The notes under the pieces: model-generated
Databases searched by the model: none
Told to the model about the DNA's origin: nothing
What the model saw: the letters and a program-made list of their open reading frames with translations, nothing else
Origin: Ettlia oleoabundans
Lineage: Eukaryota; Chlorophyta; Chlorophyceae; Chlamydomonadales
Assembly: GCA_019693395.1 (NCBI GenBank)
Contig: JAAMXP010001980.1
Coordinates: 1 to 64,000, forward strand
Direction: 5' to 3'
DNA length: 64,000 nucleotides
Shown here: positions 33,716 through 50,974 of the stretch, piece by piece
Layout of the letters: the number at the start of each line of letters is the position of its first letter
Numbering within the stretch: position 1 is the stretch's first letter
Position numbers and translations under genes: made by a program

Positions 33716-36465
33716 CTAGCTGAGCTGACGGTGGCGCTCAGCTATGAGGTCAACCTCCTCCCTGCTGGCAGCCGCCAGCTGCGCCTTGTCGTCCTGGCTC
33801 AGCGCACACAGCGCGTCCCGCAGCGCGCCCACCATGCGCTGTGCCTGGGCGTCGCTGAAGCATATTGGAGGCTTGATCTTGATGACAGAGGAGAAGGGGC
33901 CCTCACTGCTCAACAGCACCCGGTGCTGCTCCTTGCAGTGCTGCTTCAGGCGCCGCGCCAGTGCAGGGGCGGGAGATTTGCTGTGTGGATCAGTAACAAT
34001 CTCTACGCCTATCATCAGCCCCTCACCCCGCACCTCACCCACAACGTCGGGGTGCTGTGCCTGCAGCGTGATTGTGCACACCTTTAGAGTGCTGGGAACA
34101 ACAGAGCGTGAGGTAGAAGACATGGATACCAAAGGGCACGCATGAAGCGAAAGGCGCGTTCATCAGCCCCCCGGGCAAAGCAAGCATCCCATACAAGTAT
34201 TTTTGCAGGCAGGCAACCCACCTGCAGCTGGCGCAGGAGATCCAAGCAGTATGCGCCTACACGCGCCGCATTGGTCTGCAGCTGCTCCTCACGAATGACA
34301 TCAAGCACGGCCAGTCCACAGACAGGCGCCACTGTGCACCCACCTGCAAACACAAGGGTCAGCAGGTGAAGACTGGGAGGGTCCGTAGATGTTGTCTATG
34401 TGTATGGCACCTCGGCCACATACGCAGCGGCGACAGCAGAATGTGCGCCACTGTGCACCTAGCCGCTTTGGCTGCTCCATGTGCCCCTTGAGCTGTGCAG
34501 CAGCCATACAGAGTGCCCCCTCACCAAAGGTGGCAAAGAACTCCATCCCGTTTGAGAAGGCGTCAGCCAGGTGTGGGCTGGTAACCAGGCCTGCCATAGG
34601 AAAGCCATTGCCGCAGGGCTTGCCTGCACAGTGGGCAGGCAACAGTCAACAGACAGGTTGGTCCACCTCAGTGGCCCTTCAGCAGCAGCAGCATTGCACT
34701 CCAAGCTTTCTCATATACGTGGCCATGCCAGCATCAATAAGGCGCAATATGCCGCATGCCTCTGCAGGGCGTGAGGCTGCATATATACAGCCCTTGCGCG
34801 CCAAATTGAACAGCCACCTGCCCAACAACGCCATCACCTCTGCACCCACTGCACCCATCTTGCTCACCAAAGGTGACGATGTCTGGCACCACGCCTTGCA
34901 GCTCAAAGGCCCAGAAGGCGCGCCCTACGCGCCCAAACCCGCACTGCACCTCGTCAGCTACACACACTGCGCCGTGTGCCCGCATCTCACGATACACATC
35001 CCGCAGGTACCCCTCTGGAAGCAGCACCTGCGGACGGAATAGGCATACAAGAGATGGGGAGGTGCGAGATGAAAGGTTCGGCAATATTCAAGCCAGGCCT
35101 CTAAAGTATGGGCTAACATGGCAGCAGCCAGAGCGGGCAAATGGGCCCAGGTGCAATAATTCTCACTTGCACTGCAAAGCGTGCGGAAAGGTGCGCAAGC
35201 GTCAGCAAACAGAGCACGTATGCACCCACCTGCCCACCACAGCTAAGAATTGATTCTGAGAAAAACGCGGCGATGCGTGCGCCAGATCGCTCCGCCTCTG
35301 CAATGGCGGCTCTTGCTGCTGCCGCGCCATCCAAGTTGCGCCCGCGATAGACATCTGGGCAGGGCAGCACATGCACGTGGCTGGGGCGGCCACCCCCACC
35401 CGGGCCCTTGAACTTGTATGGCGATATGTCGATGCAAGCAGCGGTGTGCCCATGATAGGCGTGGTCAATCACACAAATGTGCAACTGGTCTGCGACGGCG
35501 CGCTTCCTCTCCCCCGCCTCTGACTCCCCGCCCGAGCCTGGTGCCAGCGGGGCACGCTGCGCTGCAATGCGGGCGATGCGCCAGGCCAGGTCGTTTGCCT
35601 CGCTGCCACTCACAGTCATGTACACCACCTGCAGCAGATGTGCATGATGTGAAACAGGTGAGGGCCTCAGAAGGCAAGAGGTCGGTGCTGGTTGCCACAG
35701 TTGCAACGCCATCAGGCTCTGCTTGGTGGCTCGAATGCCAAGCATCAACACCACAGCAAGACATGGCTTGCTTCTTGACTTTTGCGCAACACGTGGAATG
35801 ATTGTCATGCCAGCCTTGCCTGCAGAGGGTCGGGCATGGTTCCCGCCAGCGCCTCGCAGTACTGCACCAGCGCCTCATGAAGGTAGCGGCTGTTGGTGTT
35901 GAGTGTTGCCAGCTGAAGTGACACTGCTGCTGCCACTTTAGGGTGGGCGTGGCCTGCACAGGGATTTAAAAAATTCTATGTGATCTGCACCTTGGGTGCA
36001 GCATTCTGCTGATTTGAACCTGTTGTATCGTCCAATGTGGCAGGGGACCATATCAACATCCCAAGTGCCCGCATACTCACTCACCGACATGGGAAACGTT
36101 GTTGATACAGTCCAGGAAATTGTTCCCCTGCAGAGGTCAAGCAATGTTTCATGAGAGAAGAAGGTGGCAGGAACCGCGTAAACCAGCATGAGGGCATGAG
36201 TCGTGTACTGCCAGGGGAGTCCTGCGACAGATTGCGCTGTGCAGCATGGGGGCATCCCTGCCAGCCGTAGTTCCCAGCATTCCCTTCTTATACCCTTCAG
36301 TGCACCCACCTCAGCATCAAAGAGCTCGCAGCCCTGGCTCCGCACGATGTGCAGCGGGTCATCCTGGAAGAAGAGAGCCAGGTTAGGCCCCACATGGCGC
36401 CGCCGCTTGCTCAGGATGGCATCCTTATCCATGTCTGGCTGTTGGACGTCTGCTTTGCGCGTCAT
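33716..36465 (-). CDS. Class-III PLP aminotransferase, ethanolamine-phosphate phospho-lyase-like
   Basis: PLP-dependent enzyme of the AGXT2L family (ETNPPL/PHYKPL), whose animal members split phosphoethanolamine or phosphohydroxylysine into aldehyde, ammonia and phosphate. The ATG at 36465 leads to [20 protein letters not shown], matching the family N-terminus. Then come [53 protein letters not shown] (phosphate-cup GSEAN), [20 protein letters not shown] and [35 protein letters not shown] holds the PLP Asp. The PLP Lys lies in [14 protein letters not shown], split by an intron, followed by FFATFGG. The C-terminal domain has [13 protein letters not shown] and [15 protein letters not shown] and ends HRQLS. 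About nine exons. Exact substrate cannot be told from sequence. Confidence 0.92.
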
Positions 36466-38350
36466 ACCAATCTTTGGTTCAAACTGCGCACCAGAATCTG
36501 GAGCCCATTCCAATGACCGTACTGAGTCACGTACTGCGGATCGTAAGGTAATACCCAACTGTCAGGAGCAGGCCGCAGGCGGGCGGTGGGTGGGCGGCCT
36601 TGGGAGCCAGCAGACCCACGGCGGCCCGTAGTTGGTCCGTACACCATGCACAATGCCTGAATATGCGACTTTGGCTGCTACACACCTACTGCGTCGTTCA
36701 TAGCGAGCATTGAAGCGGCGGGGCGGGCGCGCGCGGACTAGGACCTGGTTTGTCTTGATGGCCCCGCTGCACAATGTTTTGCAAATTTCGATCCAATGTG
36801 TCAACTTGCGTTGTTGAGCAGTGCGTTCCGAATCAAACAGGTATTATGCCTTGGCGCAGAAGCAACCGTCGAAAGGGCAGCGCGATTCAGTTACCCATGT
36901 CCCAAGCTCAAGATTGGTGAAGGGTTGTTCGGACAAGCACGCAAGCGTGTTTGGGCGCACAGGCGCGCCCACCGCCACAGCATGCACGCCATGAGTGGCG
37001 TGGGGTTGGCAGGTGGCACCTGAGTCAGGCAGCTGGCGGTTAGCGCGCAGATGCATGGTGCAACACCCGCATTCAGAACGTCATAATCATTTCAAGACAG
37101 CAGCACCAGCAGGCTGGTTATAGTTCGGTGCACATCTCACCCCTACCTGCAATACGAACTACGGACGCCGGGTAAGAGATGTCTGATTTCCAAGAGGGTG
37201 CGTACTCGTCCCGGCGCTCCACACTATAGCTTAACATACAGTATGGCACAGAAGATACATGTTCGGTTACAACCACTTTTACAGCATAGCTAGCTACTAG
37301 ATATCAGCTCCACGTCTGCGTCTGAGACTAGTCAGACTAAGTCATATATCAGCAGCAAACATGGTTTACTTGAGAGGCTGGTAGGGTGAGGTGCAGGGAG
37401 TAGATCACAGAGCCATGCATGGGCTGTACGAGAAACTCGCAGCATAAAACAATGCAAGGCAGACAAGGGATGAAGACTACGGAACACATAGCGGACATAA
37501 CACACTCAAACACTGTACGACCGGGTTGGACAACCAATCTGCTGCTGTGAAGTCAAGAAATGCATTTTTGGGCAATGCAAGGCTACCAAGAGTTTCTAAA
37601 GGCAAGGCAGGAAGCGAAGAATACCAGACGGGAGCAGGCCTTGGCAACGCAAAGGCGTAAGTTCAAGGCTTTTAAAGCTGCCACAAGGTGGATCTCCCGC
37701 TGAAGGCAGGGTACAGCAGGCGCGGTACAGCAGGCGCAGCGAGATTGGAGACCTGTGGCAGCATAACGGACGAAAACGCTACACGTTGTCCGGGTGAAGG
37801 GCAACAAAGAGAAGCAAGCAGAAGCGTCAAGCAGGGGAATAGTCACTTAGTGCCAGCACCTGCGCAAGGTGCCTGTAAGGTGCCGCACCAACACACGGAT
37901 CCGAGGCAAACAAGCCAAGCCTGGTCACATCAAGATGCGCTCCTGCGAACAGAGTGGTTGATGTCACATAAAGTTTGTGACAAGCCCACCGCTACTGCGA
38001 CACGAGGCTTTCCAGCCTCACTGGTCTCCACCTCGGCCATTTCTGATTACGCCATTTCATCAGCCCTCCCAGCCAAGGAACCGACCAACCAATTGGGCAA
38101 CTGTCACCCCTATATATATGTCTATGTGTGGCCTGTCTGTGTGTACCCTGCAAACCCTCACCCAACCTTGCCTGTTTGGTTTTGAGTGCCCAGCCGCCCC
38201 GTCGCTTGCTTTGTGGCCGGACCCACTCCACACGCACCCGCACCACCCGTGGGAACTGCATGCCAAGAGTCAGCAGCTTGCAGCTCGATTGCGGCCTGCA
38301 GGCAGGTAGACGAGAGCAGGGAGAAGCATGGGTGTCGCTCAATCCCAGTG
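36466..38350. other. Gene-poor 1.9-kb stretch
   Basis: No exon with recognisable protein similarity is visible on either strand. Open frames of up to 165 codons occur, but their composition is not convincing. The right part may be the 3' untranslated region of the demethylase gene, the left part the aminotransferase promoter. A 14-nt direct repeat (GGTACAGCAGGCGC-type) lies near 37710-37735. Confidence 0.45.
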
Positions 38351-43145
<4,795 letters not shown>

Positions 43146-44223
43146 CTTCGCTCTTTGCCCTGGATGGAAGCCCTGGCGGAAGCCACTGTTGCGTGCATAT
43201 TTTGTGGTTTTAATTTTATTAACGAGCAAATTAGGATGACACTGGCGTAGAATACCTTTGCCTGCCGGCTCGCAAAATGAACATCAGTGGTAAGCGCTGC
43301 ATTGGAAAAAGCTTGTGCATACAGCCAGCACCGCTGAGTTGTAGTTTTTATTGTTCAAGTTGAGACACTCCCAAAGCGGCATTGTGTCAGACGTTCCATT
43401 CGCATCGGCAACCTAAATGCCTGGATCTTCACTTCATTTTTCTGGAGCCTTGACATGGGGCGAACTGTCGTCTTTTGACCGTCACAGCAGTGGTGCCGCT
43501 TCGTTGCCAGCGAACCCAACGCGGACGCATGGAGCTCAGACTTCTCGCCACCAACTCTCTCAGCACAATCCAACAGTCCTTGTGCATCCTTTGGCAACAG
43601 CGAGCGTTTTGCCAAGGCCAAGCCATGTGCATCTCGACTGGGGGCTGTTGTGCAAGAGATGTGTTGGCGACCCACTTGGACGGTGAGGGTAGTTTCATGA
43701 AGTGTATGGTTTTCTGCATGGATATGTTAAAAGTGCCCCTCATGCTTGACCGGACGCTTCATGCAAGCGCAGCGGGCGCAGGCACTGTTGGCGGCACCGG
43801 TCGCTGTCACATGTTCTTTTAAGTATTTGCGCCTCAGCCCCGCCTAAAACCTTAAAAATAAGCCTTAAAAACAAGGTCATCAAGCTCCGTCGGCTCCTAG
43901 GGTTCTCATCATCTCGTTGCAGAAACGCTTTTGAAGACCGTCGCAGGTAACTCCCTCCAAGCTTTATTCCAGGATGGCAGCATCAAAGAGGCAACGTCAC
44001 ATGTAGTCTTCTGCACAATTGCGCACAACTGTGACACGTGGCGGAGCAGAGGCCTTCTGCCAAAAGCTGCCATTGTGCACCACACCGCCGGTACGATCCC
44101 AATAAACCTACATTGGGCTGCAAGTGGAAGGGGAGTTTAGAGGTGCTGCGGTAGGGCTGGCTGGTACCCAGCGTCGCTGAGTCGCGGTTCCCCTCGGGAC
44201 TTGCATAGGAGGGCGTTGCAGCA
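43146..44223. promoter_or_regulatory. Divergent intergenic region between demethylase and PHR2
   Basis: About 1.1 kb between the putative demethylase start and the PHR2 start. Open frames near 43475-43822 lack any recognised domain. Both promoters should lie here. No light-responsive element was identified by eye. Confidence 0.4.
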
Positions 44224-46477
44224 ATGCGGACTGCCCCAAGCCGCGGTGCATTCACCACGGCCCCTGCCGCCAGGCCACGGCCACTGCGCCCCCTGCTGGC
44301 TGCCGCATATGTCTGCGTTCCCGCTGTCGCCCGGCATTCTTCCCTCCTCGGGCGCTTCGTGCAGCAGCTTCAGCATCTGAAGCACTCCAAGGTGAAGACT
44401 GCTCCATGTCTGCAGTTGCAGTGTTTGATTTCCGCTTGGGCCTGCTTGGCATCAGGCAGCTGTCTGGATGGGCTGCCGTCATCTCTCGTCACGCCTGACT
44501 CACACCTGTCCTGCCCTGCCGGCAGGTGTGGAATGGTCACAGCACCGGAACCAGCCACAATGCGCAGTCATCAGCACGTGGCAGCCGGCAGCTCAACCCC
44601 ACGCGCCAGCCAGCTGGCACAGATGGCGGTGCGCGTCCGGGTGCCGGCGGCGGCCGTCATCCCGGCATTGTGTGGTTTCGTGGGGATTTGCGTCTGCATG
44701 ACAACGAGGCGCTCAGCCGCGCGCAGGCTGAGTGCAGCAGCCTGGTGCCTGTGTACTGCTTTGATCCACGGGACTATGGCAAGAGCCCGCAGGGATACGA
44801 CAAGACAGGTGGGTGGGCAACCATAGGAGGCTGGGTGGGTGCTGTGCCGTTCAGGTTAGGAACAGTGCACTGCCTAGCAAAACGACCTGGGCAATGCAGG
44901 TGGCTAAATACCCCTGTTGTTGGCTGCCTCGTGCTACATACTGCACCCGTGACTGCCACAGCGGCTGCTGAGGGAACAGCCTGCTTTAATTTGCAATCAA
45001 TCTCTGCCTTCTCCACCACGCGCCACCCTACCGCTGGCATCGCCACCTTGGCACCTGCTCCAGGGCCCTATCGCGCCCAGTTCCTGGCTGAGGCGGTAGC
45101 AGACCTGCGTGCCGCGCTGCGTGCTGCCGGCAGCGACTTGATTGTGCGTGTGGGGCGGCCAGAGGAGATGATTGGGGAGCTGGTGCGCCGCACGGGAGCA
45201 GCCGCAGTCTATTGCCACACGGAGGTGAGCCTGAGGACCAGGCTGGGCTCGCTGGCTGGCTTGCTGGACTGGGGTGGGCTGGTAGGCTGACCCGGTCTGA
45301 CGGCCTGCTCCAGCTTTGGGCTGGCTTGAGTGGAGGGGGTGGCCAGACTGTTTGCCTGGGCTGGCACATGCATCGCTTTGCTTGCCTAACAAATGTGATA
45401 GGCAAGCGCGGCCAAGCGCCTAGTACGGCTTCACCCTGCCCTTTATTGAGTTGCCCTGGTCTGTCCCTCTGGTTATGCTTGGCCAGTCCGCAACACTGCT
45501 TATTTTTATTGCTCACGCTTCACCCTCTCTCCCTTGTCTCTGCCAAAGCAGGTGACCTATGAGGAGCTGCGCACCGAGGCAGCGGTGAAAGCAGCGGCAG
45601 AGGCGGCGGGTGCGGGCATGAAATGCTTCTGGACGAACACGTTGTGCCACCTGGACGACCTGCCCTTCAGGCCCGCCCAGCTACCACAGAACTTTGGTGA
45701 GCAGTGTGAGGTTCACGTGTCGGTTTTAGCCATGACCAGGCTTAGGTGGTGCATTAACTAGTCTGTATGTGTTGTGGCCCAAGGAACAGTAGCTTGCTAT
45801 CCACTCCCTGATGTACGTGATGACAAGGGAACTCCCCCATTCTTGCTGCAGACAAGTTCCGGGAGCGCATTGAAGGGGTGGCAGTGCGGGCAGCGCTGCC
45901 AGCGCCTGGCGAGCTGCGGGGGCTGCCGCTGGGTGGGCGCATTGATGCAGGTGACATCCCTACTCTACAGCAGCTGGGACTACAGCCTCTTTCGGCAGGC
46001 AACACCAGCAAATGGGTCCCTGCCAGCAGTTCTGGCAGGAGCAGCAAGGCCAGCATCACCGGAGAAGGCGGCACAGCACGGGGCGGTGAGGGTGAGGCGC
46101 TGCGCCAGCTGCAGCACTTCCTGTCGCAGGCCACATCTTGCAGTAGAGGTGCAGGTGGCGCCCCTGGTGCAGCGTACGGCAGCAACTTTGCCTCCAGCAT
46201 TGCGCCCTGGCTGGCCACAGGCTGCCTGTCCCCTCGCCGCATGCTGGAGGCTGCGCAGCGCGCAATGACGGCAGCACCTGTCTCCGCTACATCAGCAGCC
46301 ATGTCAGCAGCAGCAACCAAGGCCCAAGCGCCGCTGGACTGGGTGCGGTTCGAGCTCTACTGGCGCGACTTCTTCAGATTCCTAAGCCTTCGCTACAGCT
46401 CCATCGCAAATGCCAAGCTGGGCTGCGCCGCCAGCGCCAATGCCCCTTCCGCCACTGCAGCCATGGCTGCCGCCTAA
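44224..46477 (+). CDS. PHR2-type photolyase/cryptochrome-like protein, plastid-targeted
   Basis: Homologue of plant PHR2, a short relative of the photolyase/cryptochrome family; its biochemical role is unsettled. The ATG at 44224 begins MRTAPSRGAFTTAPAARPRP, a plastid-transit-like N-terminus. The antenna-binding alpha/beta domain follows: IVWFRGDLRLHDNEALSRA, VPVYCFDPRDYGKSPQGYDK, PYRAQFLAEAVADLRAALR, AAAVYCHTEVTYEELRTEAA, CFWTNTLCHLDDLPF. Then come DIPTLQQLGLQP, GGEGEALRQLQHFLSQ, SSIAPWLATGCLSPRRMLEA and WVRFELYWRDFFRFLSLRYS. The protein stops soon after (TAA at 46475-46477), as plant PHR2 does, so the C-terminal half of the FAD-binding domain of true photolyases is absent. About five exons. 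A TGTAA lies 31 nt after the stop. Confidence 0.93.
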
Positions 46478-46507
46478 TGTTTCCTGGCCTTGCATGGCTT
46501 CCTGTGC

Positions 46508-46512
46508 TGTAA
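46508..46512 (+). terminator. Probable PHR2 poly(A) signal TGTAA
   Basis: Green-algal type TGTAA 31 nt downstream of the PHR2 stop codon, in the 250-bp gap to the converging minus-strand gene. Confidence 0.5.
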
Positions 46513-46725
46513 TGTATGCAACGTCCCCATTGGGCACCCACCTTACTTGTTGTGTTGGGCAGACACGTCCCAAAAGCAAGAAAAGTAGGTGACCCCCAGT
46601 TTGTTGTAGACAATGTTTTGATCGGTTGCTTGAAACTGAATAACAGGAGAAGTGCAGATGCTACTGTTCACAACAACGTCAACTATTGAGCAAGAACAGT
46701 CGAGCGGTTATCGGTTACAAACCCA

Positions 46726-49700
46726 TCAGCCAAGCGCCTGCTGGATGGCCGCCATCGCAACATCACGCAGCCGCCCCGCAGGCAACGCCCCTGCTTCGGA
46801 TACCAGCTGCTCTCGCACTCGCTCCAATGGCATCATTGATTGCTGCCGAGGCTGCTGCCCCGGCTCCTCAGCCCGCTTGTCGCCTGGAGCCCCTGGCTGC
46901 AGCAGTTGCTGCAGCAGCTGCAGCAGACCAGCCTGGAGAGTGGCACAGTCGTACTGCGCTGGCTGTACTGCCGCTGCCAGCTGGCACAACTCCCGGAAGC
47001 AGCGTATCCCCAGCGCCTGCCGTTCAGCTGCTGTGAGCTGCAACCCCCTTGCTGCTTCCTGAGGCTGCTGGCCATTCACCTGGGGGTCTCTGCTGACTGA
47101 TGCAGGGTCGGAAACTGCCACCAAGCTGACACAGTGTCTGGTGAGGTGCTGCAGCATGCGCTCAACCGCTGCCTGGCGCAGCACTGAGGCATGTGCTGCC
47201 ACACTTCCTCCTGTCGCCCCTGCTGCCGCGATAGGGAGTGGTTCATCAGCGATGGGTGTTTCACCAGGCTGTAGAGCCAGCGCCCGTGCCGCGCGGCAGG
47301 CCGCCTCCACCGCAGCTGCATGGGCGCCCGGCAGCATGGCGCCAATCACTTTGCCAGCTGCACCTGGCCGGTGTGCTGCGGAGGCCACGGCAGCAGGCAT
47401 CATTGCCTCCTGTATTACGCTCGGCAGCGCAGCTTGCAGCATCTCGACCGCCTCCTGGCACGTGCAGCACGGCAACAGCGCTGCCAGCAGGCGCACCATG
47501 CGCCGACGTAGTTGCTGCAGCTGCTGCTGGGCCTGTGCCTGGCACGTGGAAGGCTGTGCCAGCAGTGGCTGCAACTGCTGCTTCACATACGCCCCAGCAC
47601 CGCCATTGCCGCTGCCACTACCACTGCTGCTGCCATTGCCACAGCATAGGCTGCTTCCCGAGCTGCCCAGTATATCAGCTGCAAGCTCTACTGCCTCCAT
47701 GCCAGCGGGCAGCAGCGCCATAGCTGACCTGTCCACACGCCTTGATTCCAAATCAACCAGCTTACCCAGCAACGGTGCCAACTGCCAGGGCTGCTGCTGC
47801 CGCATTTCATTCTCCTCATGTTGCTGCCAGGTGGCCAGCCCAGGCATAGAGCCAGCCGTCACCTTGGGAAGTAGCAGCAGTGCCAGCTGCAGTGGGAGGA
47901 GCAGGCCTGCTGCATCCCCGTCACACTGCTGCTGCTGCTGTGCTTGCTGCAGCGCTGGTGCCACCACATGCTGCAACACAGCCTCAGCACGCAGCAGAGG
48001 CGCATCCCATCCCGCTAGCAATCCCGCCTCACCGGCACTGCCTTGCCTGGCCTTTGCCTGCACCACTCCGCACAGCCCTGTAGCCAGCTGCAGAAAAGCC
48101 TCCCGGCTGCCTGGCGTATCCAGCACGGCTGGGTGCCTGTGCCCCAACGTGGGCATCAGCAGCTGAGCCAGCAGATGAAGCAGCAGCGGGTGCTGCTGCT
48201 CCTCAGCTAAGGTGGCCTGCTGCTGCTGCTGGTGCTGTAATTTCCTGTAAGCCGCCAGCGGCGCCATTTCTCGGAGAACGTCAAGCAGCAGCACTACCTG
48301 CATGACATACGCATAGCATGACAACTTGCAATCAGCAGGTGTAAGATATGTTGCCCAACGTGTACCCAAGTGTCGAGGGACTGGGGTCCTGCTCGAGACG
48401 ACATACCACATGTGCAGAATCACTGGCTCCACATAACGGCTGTTGTTTGTCCAGCCAGCAAGAGCCTGCCTGGTAGGCCCACCTGCTCCCCCGCCTGGAC
48501 CAGAGCCTCCCTCACCACCCGCTCCAGCACAGCCGCCGGGCAGAGCAGGGCATAAGGCAGCAATGCCAGCACCGCTGCCGAGGTGCGCCGTCGCCGTTCC
48601 TCGCCATGCACTACTGCGGCTGCCGCACTACCACCACTGCCCACACCTGCAGGCACACGGGTTTGGAGGGGGTGGAGGGGCGTGTAAGGACACATGAGGT
48701 TAGCACTAGCAAAGTAGTGTGCATGGAGGATGGGCATAGTAAAGGTGTGGACCAAGGCATACAAGCCAAAGAGACCTAAGCCATGCGCCAAGTCACAAAG
48801 AGCTGGCAAACAACTTACATAAACAGATAACCCTTGCAGCAAAACCACCTGCGGCAAGTCGGTTGGCAACTGCCACCAGCTCCCGCCGCCAGTGCTGCTG
48901 CAGGCTTGCATCAGCCGCCAGCGACCATCGGAGCCGCATCTGCCACGGTTGGCGGCCATGAAGCAGGAGCAGCAGCAAATGACGCTGCTGGCTGCGCTCC
49001 TTGACATCTGTCGCCGCGGCAGCAGCCAGCTCCAGCAGCAGCGGCCAGTTAGAGGGATGGCCCTGCTCCCCTCCTGCCAGTGTTGCTGGTGCAGCCTGTG
49101 CTGGGGCCTGCTCTGCTGCCAGCTGGAGGGCTGCTGGCACCAACCTGGCAGGCCCTAGGCAGCCAGGGTCGCACAAGAGCCCTGCTGCAGCCTCTTCGGC
49201 CGCAATGGCCAGAGGTGCAGCTGCCCCGATGTTTTCTTTTTGGTCAAAGCAGCGTGTGGGGCTGGCGGCGCAGGCTGGCGTGCTGGTGGAGAGGGGCTGT
49301 ACGAGCGGCAGGGCTGGCAGCTCAAACAGCACCCCAGGCAGAGCAGCGCACGACTTACTGCGCCGGTAAGGGTCTGCGGCTGAGCTCTCACGACAGCTGC
49401 TACTGCCTGACAAGGGTGTCATACTACATGCGCTGCCGTGGGCAGCTTGCAGCAGACACCTGGCTGCCGCGCACGCTGCCAGGAACTGCTGGCGGTTAGG
49501 ACCTCCAACACCAGCGCCACTGGTGTCCGCTAACGCCGCTACAACGCCTGGCGGCATATGCAGCACCTGGTGCCACACCTGCGCTGAGTGGGCGCCACTT
49601 GTAATGCTGGCTTCCTGCAGGCGCATGCACTCAGGATCGTGACCCGGTTGGGATGTGCTGCTGCTGCCACCACCACCCGCTGCCATTGAGAGCATGATGC

Positions 49701-50842
49701 GGGCCCTCAGCTGGCACAGTTGCTGGAAAGCGGGCTGCATCTGCTGCCGCTGCCCCTCAAGCTGCTGCTGCATGCTCCACATCAGCCCAGCCATGCAGGT
49801 GTCCACAGTTGCCTGCAGCTGCTGCAGGGCCAATGCCGCAGTTGGAGCCGTTGCCGCCTCAGGGCGCACCAGCAGCAGCTGCTGTATCAGCTCTGCATCA
49901 GCCAGCTGCTCCTGGAGCCCCAATGCGGCGCTGATGCCACCTGTGTTACTGGTGCTGCTGACAAACTGTTGTAACTGGTGCTGCAGGTGGTGCGCGAACC
50001 GCAGAAGAAGCCAATCCACCGTCGCGTGCTGCTGGGCACCAAGCAAGGAATGGCCGGAACCAGCTTCCGCCAGCACTGCAGCAAGCATGGCACGTTGGGT
50101 CCGCCGTTGCTGCTGTAGCGGAAGCAATGGGAGCGCTTCACGGAGCAGCAGCTGCCACCTCATGAGGGAGCACAGCTGTACGAGGGCCACGCCTGCACCA
50201 GGCATCCAAGGGGGATACTGGATCAGTACACTGGAAGCTGCAGACTGCAGATGTCATTGCTCATTGATCAAAAAAAGAAAGAGAGCCCAAGTGGTGAACC
50301 CACAAATCAAATGCAGGGGCTGGAGCTATGCCACGGCAGGGGCGTGTCTCAATGCTTTGCCCACCTACTGTATCCACAGTTTCCTCTTCTGAGCCGGCCT
50401 CGAAGAACGCCGCTTCGCTGCTTTGTGCCAATCCCAGCAGCAGGAAGAGCAGGAGGCAGGTGTTCGCAGCAGTATGCTCATCAATACGCTCCAACCGCCG
50501 CAACTGAACCGCTGCCTGCGCAAGCGCGTCGTTACGCTGCTGCCCTGACACTGATTGATGCCCATCCTCGCCAGTTGCTGCAATGCAAGATCCCTCGTGC
50601 TGGTTGTCGTCCTCCTCCGCAGCCTCCCCTTCCTCCCTGTTGTTGGTTTGTTGGCTGGGGGTATGTGCCTGCCGCAGAGCAACCAGAACAGGCTGAAGTT
50701 GCACAAGGAAAAATGCAGGCTTGCATTGTGCTAGCGCCGGCATGCTGGCCACCCGGTCTGCTAGCACTGATGCTTGCTGGCGGCGCTCCCATGCCGCTCG
50801 CAGGCCCCTACTGCTGCTGCCGCCCCCACAAAGCGGATTCAT
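46726..50842 (-). CDS. Large Gln/Leu/Ala-rich helical protein, unrecognised
   Basis: I do not recognise this gene. The ATG at 50842 gives MNPLCGGGSSSRGLRAAWER. Long exons cover about 50842-50370, 50195-48830, 48650-48480 and 48300-46726, for a protein of about 1,200 residues. It is almost entirely helical by composition, for example FAHHLQHQLQQFVSSTSNT, LALLLLPKVTAGSMPGLATW and ALGIRCFRELCQLAAAVQPA, with many Gln runs, and resembles an armadillo/HEAT-like scaffold. VLALLPYALLCPAAVLERVV and VVLLLDVLREMAPLAAYRKL are the least degenerate stretches. The sense strand is supported by long exons with GT-AG joints and by open frames that run together. Large Mediator, Integrator or Fanconi-type scaffolds look similar, but nothing here decides between them. 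It converges on PHR2. Confidence 0.62.
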
Positions 50843-50974
50843 CCCTTAGAACTGCTGTTGCCGCGCTCTGCTAACACAATGATGTGCTCACAGCGGTGAG
50901 ATGCAGTCAGCTGTCGCAGCTGATGTCTCTCTAGCCGACCGCCACTCGCGTGTACTGGACCCTGTCTGATTGGC

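Noticed and set aside
37688..38185. 165-codon plus-strand open frame in the gene-poor stretch
   Set aside because: No domain, mixed composition and no neighbouring exons; probably chance or untranslated sequence.
46478..46725. Missing C-terminal FAD-domain exons of the photolyase-like gene
   Set aside because: Plant PHR2 proteins end at the same point, and a TGTAA signal follows at once, so the gene is probably complete.
47141..48166. 341-codon open frame on the plus strand
   Set aside because: It is Ser/Ala/Cys-rich and mirrors the Gln/Leu/Ala-rich exon on the minus strand; GC-rich CAG repeats keep several frames open at once.
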